From contig NZ_KB900006.1 in NCBI RefSeq assembly GCF_000378505.1, positions 1 through 64,000 of the forward strand: a stretch of DNA of 64,000 nt. The letters run 5' to 3'. The notes under the pieces were generated by a model. That model ran no database searches. It saw only the letters and a program-made list of their open reading frames with translations, and was not told the DNA's origin. Position 1 is the first letter of the stretch. Every line of letters starts with the position of its first letter. The position numbers and the translations under genes are program-made. Shown piece by piece: positions 29,249 to 38,766 of the stretch. The stretch comes from Modicisalibacter luteus DSM 23508 (lineage in GTDB: Bacteria; Pseudomonadota; Gammaproteobacteria; Pseudomonadales; Halomonadaceae).

Positions 29249-29755
29249 TCAGTGCGTCGGTTTGCTTTCCTGAGCCTCGAGCAGTTCCACCAATGGCTGA
29301 AACTGTTCGCGATTATGTTCGTTCATGCGCATCAGAATCCGGTGCGCCTCAAGTATGCGTTGCTGCATCCCCGTTTCGTCAGCTTGTACCCGAGGTAGTT
29401 CATCCAGTTCGGATGGCTCGACGAGCGGGGCACGTACCAGCGTAAAGTAGCGTGAGAAGCCCATGACATCCAACATACGGCGAACATCGGGATGGTCGGC
29501 CACTATGGTCGGAGGGTGAGATAGGCGACCCTGGACTGCCATGGCTACCTTGGCAAGAAAGCCCAGCGCGGTGGAATCGACGTTGGTGGCTTCACGCAGA
29601 TCAACGATTACCGCTTTCAAGCCAGGCATATCGGCCAAACGCTGCGCCTCGTTGTCCAGCGTTGCGCATAGCGTGAGTCGTACGTCACCGCACAGCTTGA
29701 GCACGAACACACCGGCTTCGTACGCCGCCTTGATTCGTCCCTCACCGCTCGTCAT
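29249..29755 (-). CDS. STAS-domain anti-sigma factor antagonist
   Basis: 168 residues. The N-terminal STAS domain carries the phosphorylatable serine in VDSTALGFLAK (near 61); a C-terminal helical tail of ~60 residues follows. It resembles the antagonist paired with RssB in pseudomonads. When unphosphorylated, such proteins bind an anti-sigma factor or kinase. The frame starts with a TTG at 29761, but ATG 29755 has GAGCGGA at about 7 bases. It overlaps the phosphatase gene by 14 bases, a sign of coupled synthesis. Confidence 0.87.
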   Translation of the reverse strand: MTSGEGRIKAAYEAGVFVLKLCGDVRLTLCATLDNEAQRLADMPGLKAVIVDLREATNVDSTALGFLAKVAMAVQGRLSHPPTIVADHPDVRRMLDVMGFSRYFTLVRAPLVEPSELDELPRVQADETGMQQRILEAHRILMRMNEHNREQFQPLVELLEAQESKPTH

Positions 29756-30917
29756 GGTCAAATCCGCTCAATAACATGATGGTCAAATCATCCGGCAGTT
29801 CTTGACGTTCCGTATCTTCATCGTCCACCGAGCGGTCCACGGCCAGGCTGGTCCGCAAGGCCGCAACATCCTGGCACTGGGCTACGCGCTGTCGCAGCTC
29901 AACGAGTCGCTCATCCAACGTGCCACCCGGCAGACATTCCAATACCCCGTCCGAACACAGCCAAAGCCGGAAGTTCTCTGGCAGCGTAACATCATAGGCA
30001 GGATAAGTAACTTTAGGAAACAAACCGACCGGCATTCCTTCCCCTTCGATTACCTGGAAGCTATCGCCAGACATCAAGAGGGGCATGGGCATCTGCGCGC
30101 CCAAGGAGTAATACATATGCTGGCATTCACGGTCGATGACTCCCACGAACAGGGTGGCGTGCTTGCCAATACTAGTCTCGATAAGCTCATTATTGAGCTG
30201 GGCCAACCAACGTGAGGCCAGTGTTTCGGGCGACATCCCATCCCACTCGCTCAACCATCGATTACTCAGGTATTTCAGCAGAACCGTCACGAAGGCCGAC
30301 GAGGCGCCATGGCCCGACACATCCGCGAAGTAAAACACGCTATACCGGTCATCGAAGCGTTGATAATCGAGAAAATCGCCCGACAAATACAACGATGGCG
30401 CCAGCCAGTACTCACATTCGACACCATTGATCTTTAACGGCTGCGGCGGGAGCAATCGGCGCTGGATCTGACTACCGCCCTGCTGGTCGAGCCGCAGCAT
30501 GGCCAGATGCGTCTCCAGATTCTCGTTGAGTTCGGCGAGCCTAGCTCGGTCACGAGCATGCTCTTCCGCCAACTGGTGATGCTCCAGAGTACGCATAATG
30601 AGCCGACGCAGCACGTCACTATGTTGCAGAGGGTGGACCAGATAATCCACCAACCCCGCATCCACTGCCGTAAGCAAATCCCCGTCGAGACGCATCTCAC
30701 TGACCACGACCGTGGGCAGGCGCCGGGACAATGTCGGCCAGTCCTGTGCGGGTACCGCACGCACATGCGCCACGATCAACGTAGTCTCGGCCGGCAATGC
30801 GTCGACACGATCGGCGACAGCAACCGAGAGTCCCCCCTTGGCAATGGCCTCGGCCAAGGCATCTCGCTCTTCGCCGGGCAAGTCAAGCAAGCCGATCAGG
30901 GTGCGCGAACTGGCCAT
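29742..30917 (-). CDS. RssB-like regulator with PPM (SpoIIE-type) phosphatase domain
   Basis: 391 residues: degenerate receiver (about 1-115; no acceptor Asp at the expected strand-3 end, which reads TLIVAHVRA), a coiled-coil linker (about 118-150) and a PP2C/SpoIIE phosphatase domain (about 165-385). Metal-binding residues look intact: SGDFLD, ADVSGHG, LCSDGVLE and LPDDLTIML. It should dephosphorylate the STAS partner encoded next. It is similar in layout to Pseudomonas RssB; a role in RpoS stability or the general stress response is inference. No cognate anti-sigma kinase gene is adjacent. Confidence 0.88.
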   Translation of the reverse strand: MASSRTLIGLLDLPGEERDALAEAIAKGGLSVAVADRVDALPAETTLIVAHVRAVPAQDWPTLSRRLPTVVVSEMRLDGDLLTAVDAGLVDYLVHPLQHSDVLRRLIMRTLEHHQLAEEHARDRARLAELNENLETHLAMLRLDQQGGSQIQRRLLPPQPLKINGVECEYWLAPSLYLSGDFLDYQRFDDRYSVFYFADVSGHGASSAFVTVLLKYLSNRWLSEWDGMSPETLASRWLAQLNNELIETSIGKHATLFVGVIDRECQHMYYSLGAQMPMPLLMSGDSFQVIEGEGMPVGLFPKVTYPAYDVTLPENFRLWLCSDGVLECLPGGTLDERLVELRQRVAQCQDVAALRTSLAVDRSVDDEDTERQELPDDLTIMLLSGFDHDER

Positions 30918-30929
30918 GTCGGCAGGCCT

Positions 30930-31664
30930 CTATTCGGCGAAGTCGCTGTCATCGAATTCGAAATCGTCACTCGCGAACGGATCCGCTCCCATTTCGCCAT
31001 CGTTGACCTCAAAGCGACGTGTCTGCAAGTAAGTATCGCGCAGGAAGCTGTAACGATCCCCGCGAATCAATGCCTCTTCGTCCAGGACGCTGGCTCGGTA
31101 GTTGATCAGTTCAAGCCCGCGCGCACCATAACGTACAGCATCCTCTTCGACATAGGTCACCGGATCGGCATACCAGTCGGCCGGCAGGCCACCGGCATGA
31201 CGCAGGGTACGCCCACCCAGGATCGGCAGCACGACAAAGGGACCTTCGCCCACCCCCCAGGTTGCGAGAGTCTGGCCGAAATCCTCCTCTCGCGCCGTCC
31301 AGCCCAGTTCCGTGGCAGGATCCAGCAACCCGCCAAGTCCTAACGTCGTATTAAGCACGAAGCGCTTCGAGGCCACCCCCGCATTCGCCCATTTCCACTG
31401 CAGTACGCTGTTGGCAATGGTGCGTATCTCGCCAAGATTCGTAAAAAAATTGCCGACGCCGGTCTGCACCGGCTCGGGGGTGATCGTGTCATAGCCCTGT
31501 GCCACCGGCTTGAGCGCATAGCGATCTAGCGCATCATTGAACGCAAACACCTGCCGATTGAAGGGCTCCCAGGGATCGATGGGGTTGGCGGCGGTCTGTT
31601 GGGCCTGGCCGGCGCAGCCGCCCAGCATCAAGCCGGCCGCGACGGCCACTGCTAACGTTTTCAT
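30930..31664 (-). CDS. mlaA: Outer-membrane lipoprotein MlaA (VacJ)
   Basis: Part of the Mla system that removes phospholipids from the outer leaflet of the outer membrane. The protein has 244 residues with lipobox LGGCAG (Cys17 after cleavage), then NPIDPWEPFNRQVFAFND and VGEGPFVVLPILGGRT, the family signature. ATG 31664 overlaps the upstream gene stop (ATGA). The mlaFEDCB genes are not in the window. An acidic C-terminal tail (FASDDFEFDDSDFAE) is present. Confidence 0.94.
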   Translation of the reverse strand: MKTLAVAVAAGLMLGGCAGQAQQTAANPIDPWEPFNRQVFAFNDALDRYALKPVAQGYDTITPEPVQTGVGNFFTNLGEIRTIANSVLQWKWANAGVASKRFVLNTTLGLGGLLDPATELGWTAREEDFGQTLATWGVGEGPFVVLPILGGRTLRHAGGLPADWYADPVTYVEEDAVRYGARGLELINYRASVLDEEALIRGDRYSFLRDTYLQTRRFEVNDGEMGADPFASDDFEFDDSDFAE

Positions 31665-32788
31665 TCGTTCATCCTGCGTACGATCACATTGCCGGCACTG
31701 TAGCCGGCACCAAATGAGCAAATCACGCCCAACGCGCCCGGCGGGAGATCATCACGGTGTAAATGGAAGGCTATAATCGAGCCCGCCGAACTGGTATTGG
31801 CGTACCGGTCGAGAATGACCGGCGCCTGTGACTCCGAGGGGCCAAAGCCCAGCACCTTGCGGGCGATCAGATCGTTCATGTGCCGGTTTGCCTGATGCAG
31901 CCACAACCTATCCAGATCATTACCTGATAGCCGCAGGGTTTCCAGATGCTCCGTAATGAGCTGCGCTACCAAAGGACAGACTTCCTTGAAGACCCGGCGG
32001 CCTTCTTGCACGAATAGCTTGTCCTGCGCTAGCGGATCGCTGTCGGTAACACGATTGAGAAAACCAGCGTTGTTGCGAATGGCGTTGGAAAAGCGGGTCA
32101 ACAAGCGGGTGCCCAGAATTTCATAACCGATGTCGGCCCTGACCTGGTCACGTGCTTCGATGACCATGGCGGTGCATGCATCACCGAAGATGAAATGGCT
32201 ATCGCGATCGCGAAAGTTGAGATGCGCAGAACAGACTTCCGGGCTGACGATCAATGCACGCTGTATGCTACCGCTGGCAATAGCATTGTTGGCAGCTTCG
32301 ATGGCAAACGTAGCAGAACTGCAGGCAACGTTCATGTCGAAAGCATAGCCCCCCGTTCCCAGGGCCGCCTGCAATTCTACTGCCATGGCGGGGTAAGGCC
32401 GCTCGAGATTGGAGCATGCGACAATCAGCATGTCGATCTCGGCAGGATCCACCCGGGCACGATCCAGTGCCGCCCGGGCGGCGGCAACTCCCATCTCGCC
32501 CTGGATCGACATTTCATCGTTGCGGCGCTGAGGCAGACACGGCCGCATTCTTTCTGGATCGAGGATACCCTTGGCGTCGAGCACATACCGGCTATGGATA
32601 CCCGAAGCCTTGACGATGAACTCACTGCTGGAATAAGCCAGCGGTTCTCTGTCTCCCCGCGCGATAGCATCGGCGTGATGGGTATTTTCCCGGTCCACCC
32701 AGGCATTGAACGCCGCCACCAGGGTATCGTTATCGATAGCGTGCTCCGGCGTGTAAAGGCCCGTGCCGGTAATCACAGCGTTTGTCAT
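31661..32788 (-). CDS. Beta-ketoacyl-ACP synthase III-like (PA3286-type)
   Basis: Thiolase-fold condensing enzyme of 375 residues with the FabH triad: Cys156 (NVACSSATF), His in LWLHQANRHMN and Asn in YANTSSAGS. The long version and blocks such as HLNFRDRDSHFIFGDA match the Pseudomonas PA3286 protein, which diverts medium-chain acyl-CoA into fatty acid synthesis; so here too it may link beta-oxidation with synthesis (inference). AGGAG is 6 bases from ATG 32788. First gene of the operon with mlaA, phosphatase and STAS genes. Confidence 0.9.
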   Translation of the reverse strand: MTNAVITGTGLYTPEHAIDNDTLVAAFNAWVDRENTHHADAIARGDREPLAYSSSEFIVKASGIHSRYVLDAKGILDPERMRPCLPQRRNDEMSIQGEMGVAAARAALDRARVDPAEIDMLIVACSNLERPYPAMAVELQAALGTGGYAFDMNVACSSATFAIEAANNAIASGSIQRALIVSPEVCSAHLNFRDRDSHFIFGDACTAMVIEARDQVRADIGYEILGTRLLTRFSNAIRNNAGFLNRVTDSDPLAQDKLFVQEGRRVFKEVCPLVAQLITEHLETLRLSGNDLDRLWLHQANRHMNDLIARKVLGFGPSESQAPVILDRYANTSSAGSIIAFHLHRDDLPPGALGVICSFGAGYSAGNVIVRRMNE

Positions 32789-32837
32789 GGTTATCTCCTC
32801 GCGGTGGTTGTTGCCACCCGCCACGTCTTACCAGACG

Positions 32838-35800
32838 TCATTCGCTGCGTCGCCCGGCAATCTCCGCCCAACGCCGTTCCAGGCGCTTGGCGGACACGGG
32901 AAAACGCGTTCCCAGCTGCTGTGCGAATAGCGATACGCGAAACTCTTCCAGCCACCAGCCGAATTCAACCAGTGCCGGATCCTCCCAGCCGCTGCGTTGC
33001 TCGCTTTGCCGGCGGTCATTCCAGCGCGTCTCGAAACCGTGGATTTCCTGCATTAGCATCTGGTCGCGCATGCGCTCACGCGGCGCCTTATCCAGTCGAA
33101 TCTTTGCCGCTTCCATGTAGCGTGGGTATTCCTTGAGCCATTCCCCGGCTTCACTGATGAAGCCAGGATGAACCAGGCGCTGCATCTGGGCCTTCAAATC
33201 ACTGTATACCAAGGCCAGTGCAAGATTCAGATTACCTTTCAACGCCTGTGTCACTGCCAAGTGCCCTTCCAGCGCCTTGAGCAGCGTCTCGACCAGCGTC
33301 TCGGCATAAGGCACCAAGTCAGCGCGCCGTTCATCCAGCCGCTGAATGAAGTCATCGCGCGAACGCGGTAGCGGATCGAAAGCGATCTCATGCAGGAACG
33401 CCGCTGAGACCAGATCGTCGAGCAATTGTGTCTTGCTGCCTACCTTGGTGAACAACAGTGCGCAGCGGTCCACGCCCTTAAGTTGCCTGATCGCCTTGGC
33501 CTGACCCGGCAGGCGCTGTATCGCTAAACACTTGATGCCCTGTCGATGCATCTCGCGTGCCTTGTCGGGATGATCGAACAGGCGTATCGACAAGCTCGCG
33601 CCCTTGTCATGCTTCACCAAGGCAGGGTACGCCTTGACACGAATGCCGGCCTGGCTGGTAGTGCTGGATTCGGCCAAGGGCGTTTCAGGCAGATCATCGA
33701 CATCCTGACGGGCATCCACAGTCTCGCCCAACGCCTGCGCGCCGGCACTCGCCTCGGCGCTGAAACGCCGCTCCAGCGCAGCCGGATCGCGCCCTTGACC
33801 GAGCACCTTGCCGGTATGATATACCACGCGCAGGTTCATGCGCAGATGCGGCTCGAGGTGTTCGGTTCGCCAATCGTCACCCGATAGGCGTAACCCCGTC
33901 TTGATACGCAGGAACTCTCCCAGCGCCTCGGTCAGGGGCACATTGCCAGGAGACAGCGCTTCCAGCGCCGCATCGACCCAGTCGGGAATCGGCACCACCT
34001 GGCGCCGCACCGACTTGGGCAACGACTTGAGCAGCGCTATGCACTTTTCACGCAACAGCCCCGGCACCAGCCACTCGAGACGGTAGCGTGGCAGCTGCGG
34101 CAGCATGGCAGCCGGCACGGTCATCGTCACCCCATCGTCTTCAGCCCCTGGCGCAAAGTGATAACTCAAGGGATAGCGAACGCCACTCAGCACCAGCTCG
34201 TCAGGATACTGGACGGCACTGATATCTTCGGCGCTACGCGCCATCAGCGCCGCCTTGTCGAACTTCAATATATCCGGGTCATCACGCTCGGCCTGCTGAC
34301 GCCAATGCTCGAACCCCTTGCCGTTGATGATGTCTTCGGGCAAGCGCTGGTCATAGAAATCGAACAGCGTTTCCTCATCAACTAGAATATCGCGCTTGCG
34401 GGCTCGATCTTCAAGGTTTTCCACCTCATCGATCAGGTCCCGGTTGTGGGAGAAGAACTGGGCATTGGTGCGGTACTCCCCTTCCACCAGTGCCCGTCGG
34501 ATGAAAATTGTCCGTGCCTCACTGGGTGCCACCGGCCCGTAATGGATCTTTCGCCGCGCCACGATCGGCAGGCCGAACAAGGTGACCTGTTCATAGGCGA
34601 CGACCTGGGCACGCTTCATTTCCCAGTGTGGCTCACTGTAGGATCGTTTGGTCAGGTGGGTGGCCAATGGCTCGATCCACTCCGGTTGGATACGTGCCAC
34701 TTCACGGGCAAACAGCCGGGTGGTTTCCACGAGCTCCCCCGCCATGAGCCACTTAGGTGTCTTTTTGGCCAGCCCGGAGCCCGGGTGAATCATGAAGCGC
34801 CGGTTACGTGCTCCAAGGTATTCACGATTCTCGATGAACTGGCCAATATTCGATAATAGGCCTGTCAGCAAGGCCTGGTGTAGCTGACCATAATGATGAC
34901 GCCGTTGATCGGGAGAAACCGCTTCGTCAGGTTCGGCCCGCTCATTCGCTGGCGGTGCCGAAGGCACCTCGATGTCCATGTCACGCAAAAGCTGGCGCAA
35001 CTGCCGGTAGGTGTCGTGCCATTCACGAACACGTAGATAATTGATGTAATTATCACGACACCACCGGCGCAGCTGGTTACCTGACAACTCGTCCCGGGCC
35101 AATTCAAAGCCTATCCAGAGATTGAGCCAGGCGACAAAATCCGAGTCGACATCATCCCAGCGCTTGTGAGCTTGGTCGGCTGCCTGTCGCTTCTCAGCTG
35201 GACGCTCACGCGGGTCCTGTACCGACAAGGCACTGACGATGATCAGGACATCACGCAGGCAGTCACGCTCGGCCCCGGCCAGCACCATCCGCGCCAGCCG
35301 AGGATCGATGGGTAGCCGTGCCAACCGACGCCCGGTGGTTGTCAGCCGGTTACCCTCGTCTACGGCACCAAGCTCGAACAGCAGACGAAAACCATCCTTG
35401 ATGAACCGAGAGTCCGGCGCATCGACGAACGGGAATTCCTCAATGTCCCCCAGCTTGAGCGAGAGCATGGACAAAATGACCGAGGCCAGGTTGGTACGCT
35501 GTATCTCAGGTTCGGTGAATTCGGGACGGGAGAGAAAATCCTCTTCGCTGTAAAGACGAATACACAACCCTTCGGCGACGCGACCGCAGCGCCCCTTACG
35601 CTGATCGGCACTGGCCTGACTCACCGGCTCGATGGGCAGACGCTGGACCTTGGCCCGGTAGCTATAGCGGCTGATGCGAACCAGGCCAGGATCGATGACA
35701 TAGCGGATGCCCGGCACCGTCAGCGAGGTTTCGGCGACGTTGGTCGACAGCACGATGCGGCGTCCGCTATGTGTCTGGAACACGCGATTCTGCTCGGCGT

Positions 35801-36857
35801 TGGAGAGCCGCGCATACAGCGGGAGGATTTCGGTGTGCTTCAGGTCGGCCCGCCGCAAGGTATCGGCCGTCTCGCGAATCTCGCGCTCACCCGGCAGGAA
35901 CACCAGCACGTCGCGAGGCCCACTGAACCAGCGCTTCTCGCGCTCGATGGCCTCGATTTCCTCCATGGCGTGAAGGATCCCTTCCTGCAGGGTACGGTCT
36001 TCCTCGTCGTCCACCTCGCGCACCAGTGGCCGGTAGCGCACCTCGACGGGATAGGTTCGTCCCGAAACCTGAATCACAGGAGCCGGGCGGCGTTCGCCTT
36101 CTCCGTCTGACATGGCGAAATGCGCCGCGAAACGCTCCACATCGATGGTCGCCGATGTGATGATGATCTTGAGGTCGGGACGACGCTCGATGAGGCGCTT
36201 GAGATAACCCAACAGAAAATCGATGTTGAGGCTACGTTCGTGGGCCTCGTCGATGATGATTGCCTCGTAGCGTTCAAGATCAGGGTCGTGCTGTGTCTCG
36301 GCTAGCAGGATACCGTCAGTCATCAGCTTGACCAGCGTGCGCTCGTTGGTCTGATCGGTAAAGCGAACCTGATAGCCGACCTGACCACCCAGCGGCACTT
36401 CGAGCTCCTCGGCCAGGCGGGTGGCTACCGAGCGTGCCGCCAGACGGCGCGGCTGGGTATGGCCGATCAGGCCACGCCGGCCCAATCCGAGTTCCAGACA
36501 GAGTTTAGGTAACTGAGTCGTCTTTCCCGATCCGGTCTCGCCGGCTACCACCACGACCTGATGCTCGCGGAGCGCAGCGAGAATGTCCTCGCGTTTTTCC
36601 GCGACCGGCAGCGATTCGGGATAGCGCAGGGTCACTGGCAATTGCCGACGAGCTTCCAATGCTGCCTGTGAAGACGACACTCGTGCATCGATATCGCGTA
36701 GTGCCCGATCGATCGGCTTGCCGGCACGCGCTCGCTGCCGCAGGCGTGCAATGCGACGAGCCTGATCGTGGGCATCGCGAAGCAGGCACGCATCGAGGCG
36801 CGAGCGACGCTGTTCAAGTTCCTTCAGGACTTGGGTCGGGGGTGAGGTCGGGCTCAA
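32838..36857 (-). CDS. hrpA: ATP-dependent RNA helicase HrpA
   Basis: DEAH-box helicase of 1339 residues, implicated in rescue of stalled ribosomes and mRNA processing in E. coli. Walker A GETGSGKTTQ (about 105), DEAH in DEAHERS (about 203), SAT motif TSATID, helicase C-terminal RKGRCGRVAEG, then HA2/OB and a long DUF3418 tail. The only start before Walker A is TTG 36857, with GAGG five bases upstream; an overlapping ATG runs directly into a stop. The start is therefore probably TTG. Confidence 0.95.
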   Translation of the reverse strand: MSPTSPPTQVLKELEQRRSRLDACLLRDAHDQARRIARLRQRARAGKPIDRALRDIDARVSSSQAALEARRQLPVTLRYPESLPVAEKREDILAALREHQVVVVAGETGSGKTTQLPKLCLELGLGRRGLIGHTQPRRLAARSVATRLAEELEVPLGGQVGYQVRFTDQTNERTLVKLMTDGILLAETQHDPDLERYEAIIIDEAHERSLNIDFLLGYLKRLIERRPDLKIIITSATIDVERFAAHFAMSDGEGERRPAPVIQVSGRTYPVEVRYRPLVREVDDEEDRTLQEGILHAMEEIEAIEREKRWFSGPRDVLVFLPGEREIRETADTLRRADLKHTEILPLYARLSNAEQNRVFQTHSGRRIVLSTNVAETSLTVPGIRYVIDPGLVRISRYSYRAKVQRLPIEPVSQASADQRKGRCGRVAEGLCIRLYSEEDFLSRPEFTEPEIQRTNLASVILSMLSLKLGDIEEFPFVDAPDSRFIKDGFRLLFELGAVDEGNRLTTTGRRLARLPIDPRLARMVLAGAERDCLRDVLIIVSALSVQDPRERPAEKRQAADQAHKRWDDVDSDFVAWLNLWIGFELARDELSGNQLRRWCRDNYINYLRVREWHDTYRQLRQLLRDMDIEVPSAPPANERAEPDEAVSPDQRRHHYGQLHQALLTGLLSNIGQFIENREYLGARNRRFMIHPGSGLAKKTPKWLMAGELVETTRLFAREVARIQPEWIEPLATHLTKRSYSEPHWEMKRAQVVAYEQVTLFGLPIVARRKIHYGPVAPSEARTIFIRRALVEGEYRTNAQFFSHNRDLIDEVENLEDRARKRDILVDEETLFDFYDQRLPEDIINGKGFEHWRQQAERDDPDILKFDKAALMARSAEDISAVQYPDELVLSGVRYPLSYHFAPGAEDDGVTMTVPAAMLPQLPRYRLEWLVPGLLREKCIALLKSLPKSVRRQVVPIPDWVDAALEALSPGNVPLTEALGEFLRIKTGLRLSGDDWRTEHLEPHLRMNLRVVYHTGKVLGQGRDPAALERRFSAEASAGAQALGETVDARQDVDDLPETPLAESSTTSQAGIRVKAYPALVKHDKGASLSIRLFDHPDKAREMHRQGIKCLAIQRLPGQAKAIRQLKGVDRCALLFTKVGSKTQLLDDLVSAAFLHEIAFDPLPRSRDDFIQRLDERRADLVPYAETLVETLLKALEGHLAVTQALKGNLNLALALVYSDLKAQMQRLVHPGFISEAGEWLKEYPRYMEAAKIRLDKAPRERMRDQMLMQEIHGFETRWNDRRQSEQRSGWEDPALVEFGWWLEEFRVSLFAQQLGTRFPVSAKRLERRWAEIAGRRSE

Positions 36858-36871
36858 TTCATCCTCGCATC

Positions 36872-36918
36872 GTAAAAATAGCCTGTCCGCCCCGGGTCAC
36901 CGGGGCGGACAGGCTATT
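36872..36918 (-). terminator. Terminator of fadD
   Basis: A 19-base perfect stem, AATAGCCTGTCCGCCCCGG with its complement around a 4-base loop, then TTTTTA on the minus strand. It is unusually long and GC-rich. Confidence 0.95.
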
Positions 36919-36953
36919 GTACCGCCATCGCCGCGCTCGCGGCCAATCGACGC

Positions 36954-38609
36954 TCAGCTGTCGCGAAGCTCGCGGCGCAGAACCTTGCCGACATTGGTCT
37001 TGGGCAACTCGTCACGGAACTCGATCAACTTGGGCACCTTGTAGGCGGTCAGTTGCTTGCGACACCATTGGCGCAGCGTTTCGGCATCCAGTGCTTCATT
37101 GCGCGACACGACAAAGAGCTTGATCGCTTCGCCATTGGTTTCGTCGGGCACGCCGACGGCGCAGGCTTCGATCACGTCGGGGTGGCCAGCCATCACATCC
37201 TCGATCTCGTTGGGGTAAACATTAAACCCCGAAACGATGATCATATCCTTCTTGCGATCCACAATACGTATGTAGCCATCTTCCTGCAGCACAGCAATAT
37301 CACCGGTCCGTATCCAGCCCTCGGCATCAAGGGTCACCGCCGTATCCTCGGGGCGGTTCCAGTAGCCCTTCATGACCTGCGGGCCTTTGACGCACAGCTC
37401 TCCGGGCTCACCGTAAGGCAACGCTTCACCATCACTATCGACAACCTTTACCGAGGTGCCTGGCACCGGTTTGCCGATAGTGCCCAACTGGATCGCACGT
37501 GGTGGATTGAACGACACCACCGGTGAGGTTTCAGTCATGCCATAGCCTTCAGCCACCGGGCATCCGGTCACCTCCTCCCAGCGCTTGGCCACGGGCTTGG
37601 TCAGAGCCATACCTCCCGAAATCGTCAACTTTAGCGAGGAGAAATCCAGGGCGCGAAAGTCTTCGCGATTGCATAATGCGTTAAAGAGCGTATTGAGACC
37701 CACGAAACCGGTATATTTCACGGTCTTCAACGTTTTGATGAAGCCATCGATGTCGCGCGGATTAGGTATAAGGATCGTGTGGTTGCCGGTTTCCATCATG
37801 AACAGGCAATTCACGGTAAAGGTGTAGATATGGTAAACCGGCAACGGCGCAACTACCGTCTCGCAGCCTTCACCCAGTACATCGGAGATTACCGCACGCG
37901 ACTGCAGCATGTTAGCGACAAGATTGCAGTGAGTGAGCATCGTTCCCTTGGCCAGACCGGTCGTCCCCCCGGTATATTGCAACGCGGCTACATCGCCCTG
38001 CTGTCGAACGGTCTCCCGGTGGTCCAGGCCGTGCCCTTTGGCTAGCGCCTGTCGAAAGTCGACCGCGCCCGGTATCGAATAGCGTGGCACCATCTTCTTT
38101 ATGTACTTGACCGCCGCATTGATCACCAGGCGCTTGGGAAAGCCATGAATATCGCCAATTTGCGTCACTAGCACATGGCGTATGTCGGTGCGCGCGATGA
38201 TTCGCTCCAGCTTATCGGCCATGTTGGCCAGGATCACGATGGCCTTGGCCCCCGAATCCTTGAACTGATGCTGCATCTCTCGCTCGGTATAGAGCGGGTT
38301 GGTATTGACGATTACCAGGCCGGCCCGCAGGGCGCCGAAAACGGCAATCGGAAACTGCAGCAGGTTGGGTAATTGTATGGCGATACGATCGCCGGGCTCG
38401 AGGTCGGTCTCGTGCTGTAGCCACGCAGCGAAATCAGCGGACAGTCGATCCAGCTCGGCATAGGTCAGCGTACGCCCCATGCAGCTAAAGGCCGGCTTGT
38501 CGGCGAAACGCCTGACCGAGGCATGGAACACATCCATGACCGAGGCGTAATCCTCCAGCCCGGCGAGGGCGGGTCCAGAAAGGATGGGAGCAGTGGCGTG
38601 CTGGCTCAT
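36954..38609 (-). CDS. fadD: Long-chain fatty acid-CoA ligase FadD
   Basis: Activates fatty acids to acyl-CoA at the inner membrane. 551 residues with the AMP-binding P-loop YTGGTTGLAKGT (about 205-216), YGMTETSP, GWIRTGDIA and the C-terminal catalytic Lys in KTNVGKVLRREL. Pseudomonas FadD1/2-like N-terminus. GGAG lies 10 bases before ATG 38609. Single gene with a strong terminator and palindromes in its promoter region. Confidence 0.94.
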   Translation of the reverse strand: MSQHATAPILSGPALAGLEDYASVMDVFHASVRRFADKPAFSCMGRTLTYAELDRLSADFAAWLQHETDLEPGDRIAIQLPNLLQFPIAVFGALRAGLVIVNTNPLYTEREMQHQFKDSGAKAIVILANMADKLERIIARTDIRHVLVTQIGDIHGFPKRLVINAAVKYIKKMVPRYSIPGAVDFRQALAKGHGLDHRETVRQQGDVAALQYTGGTTGLAKGTMLTHCNLVANMLQSRAVISDVLGEGCETVVAPLPVYHIYTFTVNCLFMMETGNHTILIPNPRDIDGFIKTLKTVKYTGFVGLNTLFNALCNREDFRALDFSSLKLTISGGMALTKPVAKRWEEVTGCPVAEGYGMTETSPVVSFNPPRAIQLGTIGKPVPGTSVKVVDSDGEALPYGEPGELCVKGPQVMKGYWNRPEDTAVTLDAEGWIRTGDIAVLQEDGYIRIVDRKKDMIIVSGFNVYPNEIEDVMAGHPDVIEACAVGVPDETNGEAIKLFVVSRNEALDAETLRQWCRKQLTAYKVPKLIEFRDELPKTNVGKVLRRELRDS

Positions 38610-38683
38610 GGACTTTTATCTCCGCAGTGAACCGATCGGTACCGGTTTCTTGTTATCTTGAGCGTCAGTGTCTGACAGCGCTG

Positions 38684-38699
38684 TTCGCTTGAAAGCGAA
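38684..38699. promoter_or_regulatory. Palindrome in fadD promoter region
   Basis: TTCGCTTGAAAGCGAA: 7-base arms around two bases. About 75 bases upstream of fadD. A second palindrome, ACCGATCGGT, is at 38630-38639. Both could be operators of a TetR-type fatty-acid regulator; no exact known consensus match. Confidence 0.4.
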
Positions 38700-38766
38700 T
38701 CCAAAGTGCTGATCGCACCTTATAACAGGGCCGACCCGCTGTAAAACAAACGATTGAAACGCCCGT

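Noticed and set aside
32195-33136. 313-codon + strand frame opposite the FabH-like gene and the hrpA end
   Set aside because: It crosses the intergenic gap and two real genes, has no ribosome site worth note and no recognisable domain.
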